This document shows, one piece after another, positions 9,302 through 20,880 of a stretch of DNA of 64,000 nucleotides (its first letter is position 1; each line of letters begins with the position of its first letter). The notes below the pieces were generated by a model. The model ran no database searches, was not told the DNA's origin, and saw only the letters and a list, made by a program, of their open reading frames with translations. Source of the stretch: Reticulitermes speratus. Its lineage: Eukaryota; Arthropoda; Insecta; Blattodea; Rhinotermitidae. The stretch is from assembly GCA_021186555.1 (NCBI GenBank), contig JAJKFL010000042.1, forward strand, positions 12,392,781 through 12,456,780. Direction: 5' to 3'. Made by a program: the position numbers and the translations under genes.

Positions 9302-11380
9302 CAGAGAACGGTCGTAGTTTCCAAGTTCATCAGACGTTCACGCGCTTCCTCGTCCAATTTGAGATCGATTTCTCGTGCCCCAATTGATCATTTAAAGACA
9401 TATAATTCCAGACGCTTAATTACGGTTTGAGGAATATTCCTTAAACGTGTCTTTTGACTTCAGGTTTCTTTTGCCTGCTACAGAACACTCCAAATGGAAC
9501 CCTGCGTTTGTGGCCAGGGTATGACCGGCAACAATTTGAACCCTTTCTAGGGCAATTCGGCTTCCCATACAAAGATGCCTGCTGGCGGCAGTTAGCCACA
9601 TCCTTCACCTACGCTTACACAAAATATTCCTTTTCCGTATTGAGTTGAAGAGCACTGAAATGGGCGTTAATATTGTGCCGCACGGAACACATGTCAGTGA
9701 TGTATACAACAGTGTATTCCTTGCTCGTTTCCTTAACATTGCTCATCCAATCCGCGGTTAGCTTTATTAAATCAGAAGAATTTGTCATCATTCCTCTCCT
9801 CGTATCTTCTCACTTCTGAATATGCCCACTATTCTCGCAAACTAGCCTACATTTCAGTCAATCTCTTGCACTCAAACTAGGAGCTGGAATGCCCTGTGTG
9901 TACAATCTTTAAGTTTCTTATTTAGTTTACATTTTTCAAGGCCAGAATCCATATCCATGGCATTTAACACAGGGATTCCCTTAATGTGTTTCATATTAAA
10001 AAAATGCTTTTGATGTACATGTTATACATTTCTGCACTCAACTTTTATGCTGTCTTCTTCTTTCTTCTTCTTTTCTTTTTTTTTTTTTTTTTTTTTTTTA
10101 CACACTTTAACATGTTAAGGAAATGGTGGAGTTAAAATCCGATAAGACAGTCGCAAAAATATATTCTGAAAATCTGAACGATTTCTGTCATTAACGGCGT
10201 GGAAAACCATAGCACGTAGCCTGATCTCAGCTTTGCAGGCGTTTCTATAGGCTACACACTGTGAAGCAAATGGGCGTTACAGTGCAGGTACCTTTAGAGT
10301 CGCCGCTGCTGCGAAAACCCTATTCTCACGAAAGTTGCTCGTCCCTTCTTTATCCGCACTCCAGTATTCTTAATGATCTTCTGTTTTGCTTTGTTACATT
10401 ATTCTTGAAATAAACGAAAAACAAGAGGTGTATTTTTCACTTACATTTATTTTTATGTAAATTCATTGCTGTACTGCAGACGGTATCAATCCTTGAATAG
10501 GCAAGTTAGGCTGAACGGTCCACGGATCGTAAAGTGTTAGTTGAAGAAATCTCCGCCCGACCGAATGATTACACATCTTCAATGCCAGTGACAACTATAC
10601 TCCTTTAATATTTGGAGCCCTGAAAAGGTCCAGTCATTCATTTGTGTCAGTCGCTTAGTCCGTCAGTCGTAACAATGTCGAAGGTAGACTAGAAGAAATC
10701 CGAATCTGCCATCTGTCACTTCCGCATCTAGCCCAAACACTCCACTGTCCACAACACAGCACAGCAGAGCACACAATGACAAAGGTAGACTACCCAGCAT
10801 CAGAATCTTGACTACTAGATCAATCATTCCTACTTTTATTTGCATTCAAAAGTAGAGAATTGCATTACACTCACAGTGAGGAAAAAGTGTGAAAAACATA
10901 ACTCAACTACCTGTTGGAAAACTGACATCGGGGAACGATGTCATAATTATGCATACATTACTGTACTAGGATTAGAATATTTTCCAAACACACTGGCATC
11001 ACCATTACTGCCACAGTGCCAACCTGCCAGAGTTATAGTTCTGCTCTACAGGTACAGACTGTGATGATGCAACACGTACCTATATGTAGAACTTACTGAA
11101 GATTCAGGCAGTAGGTTACTCTAAAACGCTGGTATAATTTCTACCAGACTATACAGTGCGATATTACAGACAGTGGTATTCTTCACAGAACCTCAAATCT
11201 GACAGCTAAATTCCTACATGTGTATTGACATAGTTGGGGATGAAAGCTGTTAGTGTCTCTCACTGTCTCTGCATATGTACTCCTAATGGCTTGGTGTTTA
11301 GCCTCACTGCCAAATGCAAATTTATGCAAATCCAGAAACAATAATAAAGTATTTGTTGCAGTGGAAGTAGCATACATGTA
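9302..11380. other. No gene seen
   Basis: About 2 kb without a supported gene. Contains a long T-rich run at about 10063-10100. Small open frames lack domains or splice context. Confidence 0.45.
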
Positions 11381-12184
11381 GCCCTCGATTTACGCCGGGG
11401 ATTCGTTCCTGGATGAACCGGCGTAATCGGAATTGGCGTAAACTGAAACGATTTTATAATGTAAATCAATGGGAAGTCAATGACATGCATTCCCGGCACC
11501 CAAACAATGACGAGTAATATAATGGCATTGCATTTAAAGCTCTGAAATAATGTAAATATAATAAAGGGAATTTAAAAAATAAATTTTGTACACTTACAAC
11601 CAGCAATGGCGTAATGAAGCAGCATTAGATCTCTGACGCAGTCCCTGGTTGAGGATCGTCACGTTTTTTAAAGAAAGCATGCAGTGTGGAGTGTCGTGAT
11701 TTCTTTTCTTTCTTTCTATCAAAATTTCATGATAAGGCCCCATGGATGCCATAACGCTCCTCTTTGATATAGCACTCTGCTCCCAGGTGTGGTCAATCTC
11801 GCAGAGCTCATCAGTGAGTTCATCTATGTCTGAGAGGATGCGCTGGAGATCGCTTGTCTTCATTTCACGTAGAGGAATGAAATCACATAACAGCAAACTC
11901 ACATGTGCAAAAGCTTACATTTTACAAGCAGCTCTTACTGATTAATCGATCTCATTAGAGCAAATTCGCATTAACGAAACATACATAACTGCAGAGATGA
12001 CTGTATTTATAATTTTTATTCAAAATCAGCGATGTAAGAATTACGATTTAGTATAAGAAGCAGTACGAGAAAAATTGTAAAATGTTACAAATAATAGTAA
12101 AATATATTTCTTCACTTTTTGACCTCCTGGTTTCAAAATCGGCGTTATTCTGAATCGGCACAAATTGACGCGCAAATTGAGGGC
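11381..12184. mobile_element. Tigger-like DNA transposon remnant
   Basis: Starts GCCCTCGATTTACGCC and ends, reversed, GCCCTCAATTTGCGCG: 14 of 16 bases match. Both ends are flanked by TA. A minus-strand frame (11594-11902) includes WEQSAISKRSVMASMGPY and HEILIERKKR, which vaguely resembles the tail of pogo-type transposases; that match is weak. Lies just downstream of the zinc-finger gene. Confidence 0.6.
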
Positions 12185-12363
12185 TACCTGTACTTGTTAA
12201 AATGAATGACACATTACATCAAACTGGTACTGCATACAGAAAATGCCCCTAGAGCTTTAAACATCTATATGAATCTTCCTTTGTGGAACAAGCTCACACT
12301 TCTACACACAACCCACTTCACTACCTTCCACACAAGCCTTCATCAGTGTTGAAAATGAACTCC

Positions 12364-12964
12364 CTACTGCAATTTCAGCACCTTCTTCCAGTGAGCACGT
12401 TGTCGATGCTTCACAAGACATGAGCTCTGACTAAACGATTTACTACATATTTCACAATTAAAAGGTTTTTCACCTGTATGGACTCGACGATGTTTAGACA
12501 GGGCAGCATTGTCTACAAATCCCTTACTGCACATATTGCACTTATATGGCCTCTCCCCAGTATGTGTCCGTTTATGTGTTGTAAGAGAACCACTCTGCGC
12601 AAACCGTTTGTTACATACTCTACACATGTAAGGTTTCTCCCCTGTATGGATACGTTTATGTTTTATTAGGTACACCCTCTGTGCAAAACTTTTATTGCAC
12701 ATATCACAGATGAACTTGTTCTTTCCAGTACAGGCCTGCTGATGCACAGGAAGATCACAATTATCTGCTACACACTCATCAGACACAACACAGCTGTATG
12801 AATTCTCTTCATTTTGAGTAAGCTTGCGTGCAAGAAGATATACACTCTGCATACCCTCTATTTGGTTGTGGCCATGTTTAACAACAAGAGCAATATCACT
12901 TGAAGAAATGCTGCTGTCACCACCAGCAACACAACTTTCTCTTTCGCTGTTAAATTGTTCAACT
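12364..12964 (-). CDS. Zinc-finger protein, last exon with four C2H2 fingers
   Basis: The exon opens at a CACAG acceptor (first base 12964) and runs 601 nt to the stop. It encodes about 80 residues of linker followed by four C2H2 fingers in tandem: CDMCNKSFAQRVYLIKHKRIH, CRVCNKRF to HKRTH, CNMCSKGF to HRRVH, and CEICSKSF to HRQRAH. The linkers are the standard TGEKPY or TGERPY type. The last finger has four residues between its histidines. Such arrays bind DNA, so a nuclear regulator is likely; the target is unknown. The first base completes an AGA codon with the exon at 15215-15297, so the phases agree. A weak AATAAA-type signal lies near 12018-12023 on this strand, inside a transposon remnant. 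Confidence 0.9.
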
Positions 12965-13204
12965 CTGTGACAAAAAAAGTTGCATAGATTAAAACTGTTC
13001 CTAAAAGGTGGATATCTCTAGAATTCTTTACCATTCACTTTTCACTGAATATCTCATTATTCATAATCAATTCATAATTATTTATTATTCATCTGAGTTT
13101 ACCTTTATGCATTAGGAATGGAAGGAGATTTTGGTTGTTCCTTGGGCTAGGTAACAAGAGTCAAGCAACAGTATAGCATTCAGGCTGATTCAAGGAGAAA
13201 ATTA

Positions 13205-14089
13205 CCATATTTACTCAAATGCTAAGAGGAGAATTCTTTAAAATTTGGTGCTTAAGTATGTAACGTCGTCTTAAATTCGCTTATGAAGCGCCGATCTGGA
13301 CCGCACCAAACCAGATCGCTCTGAACTGGACCATGCGAAGCCAAACCAAGGCCTGCTTGCCAAACTGTCATGTGTAGACAAACGAGAGAACAGAGCATGA
13401 CAAAATTTAACTGACACAATCTTCTTTTTTAGACTTTGTCCATCATCAGAAGCCAGCTGTTTCCTGGTGGGTCCCTTAGATTGAGCTATTCAGTCATTGG
13501 GCACCATAGAAACAGTAAGCTCGTTAAGATATGGGCCTGAGAACAGATCTAGTTGAAGGGTAGTAACAGGAAAATGGCTATTGAAAAATAACAACACTAA
13601 CCATCTGTGAAGAAAATTGTGAATCTTCTTCACAGGTTCAAGTAAGTTTATAAATGAAGAAATAGAAACGTATTATTTAGTCAATGTGGATCATAACGGC
13701 ATGGCAGTGCATCTCACCGGAAGTGACTATGAAGTGTTTTAAGAAGTGCTGTATATCCAATGCAGTGGATGGGACTGATGATGATATGTTGTGGAATGGC
13801 AGTGAAGAGGATGGGAATGTTTGGAGTGAGTGTGAGGAAGATGAAGGCAATGACTGTGAAGATGGAGACAGTGACAATGATTGGTAAAGGTAGACAGAAT
13901 CTGACATGCTTTGTGTATTACGTGTATAAAATTAATAGTAAGATATTTTTTCTTAGCAGACATTTTATTTTTGGCCGGGGGGGGGGGGGGGTGATCTTAG
14001 ATTTGGATAAATAAATGTTCACTTGGCAGACGTGTTTTATTTGGGGGGTTGTCTTAGATTAGAGTCGTCTTCCATTCAGGTAAATACTG
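13205..14089 (+). mobile_element. Tigger-like transposon remnant in the zinc-finger gene intron
   Basis: The left end CCATATTTACTCAAATG and the reversed right end CAGTATTTACCTGAATG pair as imperfect terminal repeats, and each is flanked by TA. Inside is a fragment of a Tigger-type transposase tail (13684-13887) and a run of 15 G at 13977-13991. Confidence 0.7.
13684..13887 (+). pseudogene. Tigger-like transposase C-terminal fragment
   Basis: A short frame reads FKKCCISNAVDGTDDDMLW and then an acidic tail ending DSDNDW. The pattern (S/C)FKKCGISNAxDGxEDxxxW with an acidic end is typical of Tigger/pogo-type transposase C termini. No N-terminal or DDE part was found, so this is a relic inside 13205-14089. 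Confidence 0.65.
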
Positions 14090-14732
14090 TACATAGCAAC
14101 AAATCAGTCACAAGTGAATTTTGAAGTGATTTCAAAGACTTCAGAAAATAATAAAATATAACCTAAACAATGGGTAAATTTATAGTTTTACTATCATACA
14201 TAATTTCACATATGATTACAGCTGCCTTCTGATTCAGCCAACCTGCCTTTCATCATAAAAGGAAACAAATCGGCTTCTGAGATCACAATGCAGTCTGTGT
14301 GCCTCAGTGTTTCAACCTTTAAACTAGAAAACCGATATTCACAAAACTTGGTATAACTACCACATCATTGGAGGAAACTTTGTCAGTTTCCTACAGTCAA
14401 CAATAATAATATATGAACTTTTGAGGCAGAAGCAGCCATTGCACAACTTACCTTCAGGTCCTGAAATGACAGTAGCAGACCTTGGAGTGACATGCAACTT
14501 GTTTTCAGGTCATATATTTGCAGAATGTAGATAACAATATCATGGCAGTGTGATAATTTTCTTTACTTTCACTTTTGCGATGATAACTAACAAACAATTC
14601 AAGCTAGGCATGTGAAATTTGGTACGAAGACAGATCACAAACATACCAAGCCATTATATGAGTACATTAAGTACTGTTTTTATGTCAGAAATTACAACAT
14701 GCTGATGATGTAAAACAGTGAGGTTAAGGATG
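14090..14732. other. Intron sequence, no gene seen
   Basis: Intron between zinc-finger exons 12364-12964 and 15215-15297. No recognised exon or element. Confidence 0.45.
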
Positions 14733-15025
14733 AAGGTTAAGTTGTCCCTGTGCTTAATTAAGCACAGTGCCATGAAGGTATAATGGGGAGTGGGTATACA
14801 GGGCCACACATTCTTAATCTGAGCACTATGCTGGGGTAAGGGGTCAGCTTCATGCCCTGGCTGCTTTATCCCCAGATAAACAGATCCCAGTACCTACTGG
14901 ATAGGACGGTGGGTGGCCCCAGCAAATATAGATACTGTGAACAGAAAAATCTTTTGCCCTTGCTAGGAACTAAACCTTGAATCCTGTCATTCAGCCCACA
15001 GCCTAGTCACCATACTGACTTACCT
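14733..15025 (-). mobile_element. SINE family A copy, old
   Basis: Minus-strand copy with GTCCCTGTGC at its 3' end, CCCAGTACCTACTGGATAGG and GGTGGGTGGCCCC in the middle. Many substitutions. Confidence 0.75.
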
Positions 15026-15214
15026 ACCGCAGCTCAAACTTTGACGTTATGTACACTAAATTTAAATCATGCAGAAACTATACTAAAGTATAAGGTTTGT
15101 CTGTACAATAAAGTAACAGCAATAATGTAACATCTGTTGGATGAAAAATCTATGCAACAGAAAAAAAAAAAGGCTTATTTGAGTCTGCTTCTGGACAAGT
15201 AATACTTTGCTCAC

Positions 15215-15297
15215 CTCTCCTGCAAAACTCCACAGTCTCCTGTAATAACTTCATCTTTGACTTCATTCTTCACTATAGTAACATCCCACCATTCCTC
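15215..15297 (-). CDS. Zinc-finger protein, linker exon
   Basis: An 83-nt exon between a strong acceptor (TTGTATTCCAG) and the donor GTGAGC. It reads EEWWDVTIVKNEVKDEVITG and ends in two bases (AG) that join the A opening the next exon to make an Arg codon. It starts in phase 0, matching the ends of both alternative upstream exons. It encodes an acidic linker that contains another V-K-D-E (psi-K-x-E) tetrapeptide and has no fold I recognise. Support is the splice sites, matching phases and the open frame. Confidence 0.8.
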
Positions 15298-15569
15298 CTG
15301 GAATACAATAAATTTACTTATGATAAAACAAAATGTACAGCAAAGTCTACACATGTAATGTTGATCCAAAGAAATGTGTTGTATTGATAAAAGAGGTTAC
15401 GTGCAATTAATTACTTTGTCCAGGAATCAAACGTGATCAAGAGATAAAGAAAGAAAAATGAAGCACAGGAATTTTAACATTATTCAGTTTGTGCATTGTT
15501 ACTAAAATTTCTCACTCATAAAACCATACAATATAACGTAACAATAAACTTCTTTGTTTACCCCTACAT

Positions 15570-15596
15570 GTTTCGGCAGAACTCCGCCATCTTCAG
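15570..15596 (-). ncRNA. Hammerhead-like hairpin motif
   Basis: Read on the minus strand: CTGAAGA, T, GGCGGA-GT-TCTGCC, GAAAC. The stem differs from its partner at 16083 (GGCAGA/TCTGCC) by one change that leaves a G-T pair. Core variant: CTGAAGA. Confidence 0.35.
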
Positions 15597-15764
15597 GGAG
15601 TCTATGCACCTATATTTATAACTCACTTAAGTATAACACATTACAACAGTAATATATATTATATCATAGTGATTTCTGCAGCTAAATTCAGAGATCTTAC
15701 ACTTTTGAATTTACCTGCAAAAATCACTGTGATATATATTACGTTTGTAACGTATTATACATCA

Positions 15765-16040
15765 AAAAAGGTAAAGGTAAAGCAATCCCATTACAGGGCT
15801 GGACAGGCCCTTAGGGTTCCAGGAGATTAGGCTCCCAGATTTCTAGACACTCGGCACATGAAGGTGGTAAGGTTGTCAGCCCTACGCACCGGCCGCCTTT
15901 ACCCCCCATGAAATATTCCTGGTACTCATTTCTGTTGGAGGCTGAGTCGACCCCGGGGCCATAGTGCAGCCGACAGGAATATGTCAATGAAAAATTCCAA
16001 AGACACCATCGGAAATCGAACCCGCGACCTTCCGGCTTGG
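15765..16040 (-). mobile_element. SINE family B copy with target duplication
   Basis: Flanked by the 13-bp direct repeat GTATTATACATCA (15752-15764 and 16040-16052). Reversed, it starts in the B box (GGTCGCGGGTTCGATTTCCG) and ends TAATGGGATTGCTTTACC followed by a short tail, so its tRNA-like head is 5'-truncated. Shared internal blocks with 42339-42606 and 54590-54873 include GGGGTCGACTCAGCC and CACCTTCATGTGCCGA. Confidence 0.9.
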
Positions 16041-16082
16041 TATTATACATCAGTGAGTTTTAAATATTGGTGTACAGACTTC

Positions 16083-16109
16083 CTGCGGATGGCAGAGTTC
16101 TGCCGAAAC
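16083..16109 (+). ncRNA. Hammerhead-like hairpin motif
   Basis: CTGCGGA, T, GGCAGA-GT-TCTGCC (a perfect 6-bp stem), GAAAC. Partner of the motif at 15570-15596 in the same fold-back. The CTGATGA core is mutated here. Confidence 0.35.
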
Positions 16110-16140
16110 ATGTAGGGGTAAACAAATAAGTTTATTGTTA

Positions 16141-17101
16141 TGTATACTGCATGTGCATGTTAGTTTTCTAATGAGAAAGACAGGAAGTTCATAAAAAACC
16201 ATTAGTTACATAACTATATTCATATTCACATGCTAGAGGTACTATACACTGACATTCAGCATGTCTATGGCAACAGCGTGCCCAACCCTACAGACCAGTA
16301 CTACTGAGCCTTACAAAGTCCCACTAGTTCTGTGCAATCCCTTCCCAAAACTATCAGCCTGTGGACCCCTTAGGCACAACACACACTAACATTTAAAGCT
16401 GAAACTATATAAACCTTAGGTAAGTCAATGTAAAAACTTATTACAAAAACAATCTTTCAAACAGTAATCACAGTAAAACTAAGATTAGGAAAACCTTATG
16501 GTGAGGTGGGGACTTATATTGTACTGAACCTGCAGACCCTTATACACAATGTGCAGGCCCCCGATCTGACACAGACAAACCCTGCTATAGACTGGACTGC
16601 ACTCCCTGCCATAAATACTTAGTTTAATTTTAAAACAAACCCTCACCTTACATTCCAAAAGATCAGTTGCGATAGGTAATGCAGAACAAAGACCGACAAG
16701 AATCACTGCTTAGTGGAAGGAAAAAGAAAAGAATCATACATAGCATTCACAAATAGAGTTCACAAATACATACACTTCACACCAAAGTCTATGCCATCTT
16801 CCTTGTTAGTTAAACATTATTTCAGTGCCAGATAAACAAAAGAGAGACAGTTGTGATTGAGAGTCTCTCTTTGTTTACCTGCATTATAATCACGACAGAA
16901 TGTTCATACCTACATTTATATCACTAACCACAGACATACCTTTGTAATAAGTAAGATGAAAACAAAGATGTCATTAGAAATTTGTGACATAAAATACATT
17001 CAAATTTGTAAAGGATCAGTTGTCAAAAAATTCAAAATCTTCAACTGCAAGTCAAATGAATGAAATGATACCCTCACAAAGAATACAAAGAAATAACTCA
17101 C
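16141..17101. other. Intron sequence, no gene seen
   Basis: Intron between the linker exon and the nearer first coding exon. No further exon or recognised element. Confidence 0.45.
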
Positions 17102-17233
17102 ACTGGCTCCACTGTTTATCACAGCTACAGGTAGTCCTTGCAATTTTGCAGGTATCACATCTTCACTGAGGGGAGATGATGGGTTACTCTCACTGTCTGA
17201 ATGAGGTTCTCTTTTGATTATATCCATACTGGG
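17102..17233 (-). CDS. Zinc-finger protein, alternative first coding exon 1 (downstream copy)
   Basis: A 132-nt exon: acceptor CCCACAG before CCCAGTATGGATATAATC, donor GTGAGT. From its ATG it encodes MDIIKREPHSDSESNPSS and on to VINSGAS. It ends in phase 0 and joins GAG GAA TGG of the exon at 15215-15297. The IKRE tetrapeptide fits the SUMO acceptor pattern (hydrophobic-K-x-E), with Ser-rich acidic sequence behind it; modification is inference. Its twin at 18059-18190 has the same length, phases and border sequences, so transcripts could use either one or, in frame, both. Confidence 0.8.
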
Positions 17234-18058
17234 CTGTGGGACAAAGGGATATGCATGAATTAGTCTAACATGAGCCTTCCACATTTCCACAATCACTTTA
17301 CACTTGTAAACCATCATTTTACTGCAACATAACAACAACAACACTTATTATTGTAATTATATGACATGATACAAACTTTAAATTCCCCTGAGGGCAGGAA
17401 TGATAAAACTGCCAACAAAACCTTTTACCACCTTAACTCATTTCGCAGCAATATTACGCAACAGCTGGAAGATGCCATACTGTTTTTGACGCAATATTTT
17501 GTTGTGATTTACCACTTCACATTCTGCCCATTTGTGCCACATTATTTCATAAACAGGAAGAACTGTGACAGCTGCTGCATTCTAGGAGAAGGATGGAAAA
17601 CATATGAACAGTTTCTGCTTGCTCTGAGAAGACAGGGGTTGAAAAATCTATTCATATGTAGAAAGCTCTGCTGTCAGAAACAGTTAAGAGGTTAACAAAC
17701 CTTATATACTAGCCCCATAGTTCTCCACTGTATAAATTTTCAATGATATTATCCTGGCCATAACCCTTCAAAGTACTTCGAAGTCCCACAAACTGAGCTC
17801 CCCGTGGCTGTTGTTATGCATACAACTTTGGTGGGCTCCCACATAGTGACTATCTTATGTTTGTTATGTATACATGCTTGCCAAGAAATAAAAATTATAA
17901 CATGAATCTGGTGCTAACATTTGCAACTACCTTTTGAATACAGAATGTAGAACAGCTAACCAACTGCAAATTTCAAAACCAAAAGAACTGAAGGGGCTCA
18001 TAAACAGGAAACAGAAACCGTGACACTACCTCAAAGAATGCACGGACCTATAACTTAC
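17234..18058. other. Intron between duplicated exons
   Basis: 825 bp separate the twin exons. No other exon is seen. Confidence 0.5.
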
Positions 18059-18190
18059 ACTGCCTTCCCTCTTTATTACTGCCACAGGCAGCTCTTCCAA
18101 TTTCACACTTGCCAGATCTTCACTGAGGGGAGCTGAAGAGTATCCCTCACTGTCTGAATCAGGTTCCGTTTTGATGACATCCATACTGGG
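18059..18190 (-). CDS. Zinc-finger protein, alternative first coding exon 2 (upstream copy)
   Basis: Also 132 nt: acceptor CTCATAG before CCCAGTATGGATGTCATC, donor GTAAGT. It encodes MDVIKTEPDSDSEGYSSAP and ends VAVIKREGS. About half the residues match the exon at 17102-17233, mostly in MDxIKxEPxSDSE, PLSED and LPVAVI. Two SUMO-like tetrapeptides (IKTE, VKLE) plus IKRE are present. It ends in phase 0, so it can splice directly to the linker exon, or into the twin exon through CCC AGT (Pro-Ser). The donor is a better consensus than the twin's. Confidence 0.8.
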
Positions 18191-20659
18191 CTATGAGACA
18201 AAGATACATGCATGAGTTAGTCCTTCCACCTAAATCAGTTTCACTACGTTATGCCCTTCCTTTGTTAATTACGATAATTTGTAGCAGTACAACTTTAGTT
18301 TTCCCTGAACAGGCTCACTGCAGGCAAGTAAGGTCAGTCACAGGATTGCTATCAAAAACTTTACACAGGTTTTTCACTCACTGTGCACAAAAAGGATGCC
18401 CCATTTACTACAAAAGCACTGTGGAAGTTTTTGCCTATGTTACACTAAACATAGCCCACAAAAACCTTGGTGAGTGTCCTAGTACAGGTACTGTGCAATT
18501 TATGCAACACTGTTCCAGAAACAATTCACATGGTGTGAAATCACATAAATCAGAATATGCCTACAAGCATAAATTTCTCGCTTTAGCTTCAGATCAAATC
18601 CAGCTAACTGTATATGGCACTGGCATATAATGAGCAGCACCTTTATATAACATTTGGACTTGCACTTCCCATTGGTCCACTCAATCTTACTTGTCATAAC
18701 CAATGGACTCCCACAAATAAAATATCACAATTCACAAACTCACGAAGGCAATATATATATAATCTCATTGCTTTTAAAATGACTTAAAAGGGGTATCACA
18801 CAGTATTAATTCTCATGTAATTACTGGATACTATCCTGCTCAGCACAATCAAAATTCTGGTAACATCACACTCCATATTAACATAAGAATTATTATTATC
18901 AGTTCCTTAAAATTTATAACAACTTAATAACTGAATCAGCTATATTGGAACTCTCTAAATGTTATTCTTAACCTCACAGCTGCTTGCTGCTGAACTATTT
19001 GACCAACAGACTGTGTGTCATATAACATTCCATGAAAATATGCCAGTAGGGAGAACAAAAGCTAGTATAAAAACAAACATACTTATAAAACACCAGAAAA
19101 AGAAAAATTATGTTTAAGCGAAAGTGAATTACAGTATGGGATCAAACTCTGGAACAGTGTCATAACCAGGGACACAGGTTCCTAAAATCAAATAATCAAG
19201 TATTTCAGTCCAGAAGAGCTGACCTGTTTTGTTTGCAACAGAAAACACTTATGAACAGTGGCCACACTGTAGGTGTTTAGGGTGTTTGCATTTTCTGAAA
19301 TTCAAAGATCTGGAGGTGTGATACTGACATTAACATAGAAGCAATAACAGAACGTAAGTTCATACCTTAATGCTTATATATCGACTGGAAGCATACATCT
19401 CAAAGTCTATTTCATGTATAAGAGGAAAGAAATATGTATCACAATTATCATCAGCAGAAAGGGGATTGTTAATAACCCTCTGGTCACATGCATGAGTCCT
19501 TCAGAGTCCTGTGTGCCTCCCCTGCATATTTCCAGGACAAACATGAAAGAACTATTCGATGGAAAATTATCAGGAATAACAACATCCTGCCATTCCTCAG
19601 ATCAAGTCAATATTTTCACCCAGGGCTGCTATCACTCAATTTCAACTGCTAAGCCAACTGATAAACCAGCTGCTTTAATACTCGACAGACATTTTTCTTA
19701 CACATGAAGTTTGGATGTTTGAACTTGGCAACAAAACACAGTCTATTATTTGCTGTCTTTTTCATCCTACCTAACAGCTTCAGGCATTGGATGTCAGATT
19801 TGTGGGTCCCTTTAACCAGTATTATTCCCTTGACATTTAAAAGTGACTAGAAAGCAATCCACTTAGACCTGGAACTGATTCCCAGGTTTGCCAGTTGAAA
19901 GACCAAAGTTACTTGAGATCCACAACAGTTGAAGCCACTGTGAATGCTTTTAGAAAATGTATCCATTCACACGATGGCAACATTTTTGGTGACCACGTGT
20001 TTATTCTCTAGGATGAGCGTTAAGTACTGGGAGAGGAATTCCAACTCTACCTGCTACTAGGCCAATTCCCAAGCATTCCATCACCAACTGTTAATCTGTA
20101 ACGTTCGATTTCAGAAAACCTTCTTCGACTCTCACTTGGTTTTGTCATATAAAGAAAACGGAAAACTTAAATACGACAACGTGCCTACTTACAGATTTTC
20201 ATTTTTATAATAATCAGCGTTATGTACTAAATAAAGTATTCATTATCCAGGTCCTATTTTCTAAACGACAGATTCATACCATTCCAAGACCATAACCTTA
20301 GACTGCAAACGTAAGACCCCACATTCGTCTAGTCAAAGCTGGAAAGAACATAGAACTGGAAGGGTGCTCATTTATTACACATAGGACAACTGTGCCATTC
20401 ATTTCAACAGCCCTAACAAAAAAGTAAACAGTAAAATGAAGTAAAAACTCGCCTTCAATTTGAATTCCATTACACGGTACACTTTTGCTGCAGCATCATT
20501 TCGCGTCTCATATAAACGAACATACGTTCATTCAACAAAGAAAATTCCAGTTCCAACTGAATTCTGCTATAATATAATAACTTCTCATCAAAGCCACTAT
20601 AAAAAAAACACTACAGACACACCACAGACTTCACTCAAATCTGCAGATCCAGCGCAGCC
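18191..20659. other. No coding exon seen
   Basis: About 2.5 kb upstream of the first coding exons of the zinc-finger gene. Probably intron with an untranslated 5' exon that cannot be placed from sequence alone. Small open frames here have no domains. Confidence 0.4.
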
Positions 20660-20880
20660 GGTGGCCTGAAGCATTTTACGCCCAACTTCCCTGCCATCTA
20701 TTGAAAGAAGCCTGCAATTCGTCGGTAGCGCTATCGATACGAAGATTGTACTACTATCCCACGTACGAATTGTCATGTCCATTGCACAACACAAACGTGG
20801 CCATAGACTACGTGACCACTCCGTTTTCAACATTGGCAGGTACTTGTCACAGTATGAGAACCCAGGTGATTGGAAAATGT
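20660..20880 (-). promoter_or_regulatory. Possible promoter of the zinc-finger gene, with TATCGATA
   Basis: More CpG here than in the surrounding introns, with a perfect TATCGATA at 20732-20739 next to TAGCGCTA. In insects this octamer is the binding site of DREF, common at housekeeping promoters. It lies 2.5 kb upstream of the first coding exon. The start site and untranslated exon are not seen, so the link is inference. Confidence 0.35.

Larger units (their letters stand above)
15543..16140. repeat. Fold-back repeat split by a SINE
   Basis: The left arm (about 15543-15660) and right arm (about 16050-16140) are reverse complements. Both carry TTTACCCCTACATGTTTCGG or its complement, and each holds a hairpin motif (15570-15596 minus, 16083-16109 plus). 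A family B SINE (15765-16040) sits inside the spacer with its own target duplication. Confidence 0.8.

Noticed and set aside
11594..11902. 102-aa minus-strand frame as a host gene
   Set aside because: Lies wholly inside terminal repeats with TA flanks; treated as a possible transposase tail remnant.
13677..13963. Minus-strand frames rich in Ser or His
   Set aside because: Antisense of the acidic Tigger transposase tail on the plus strand.
18193..18630. 145-aa plus-strand frame
   Set aside because: No domain, no splice or promoter context, and overlaps sequence upstream of the minus-strand zinc-finger exon.
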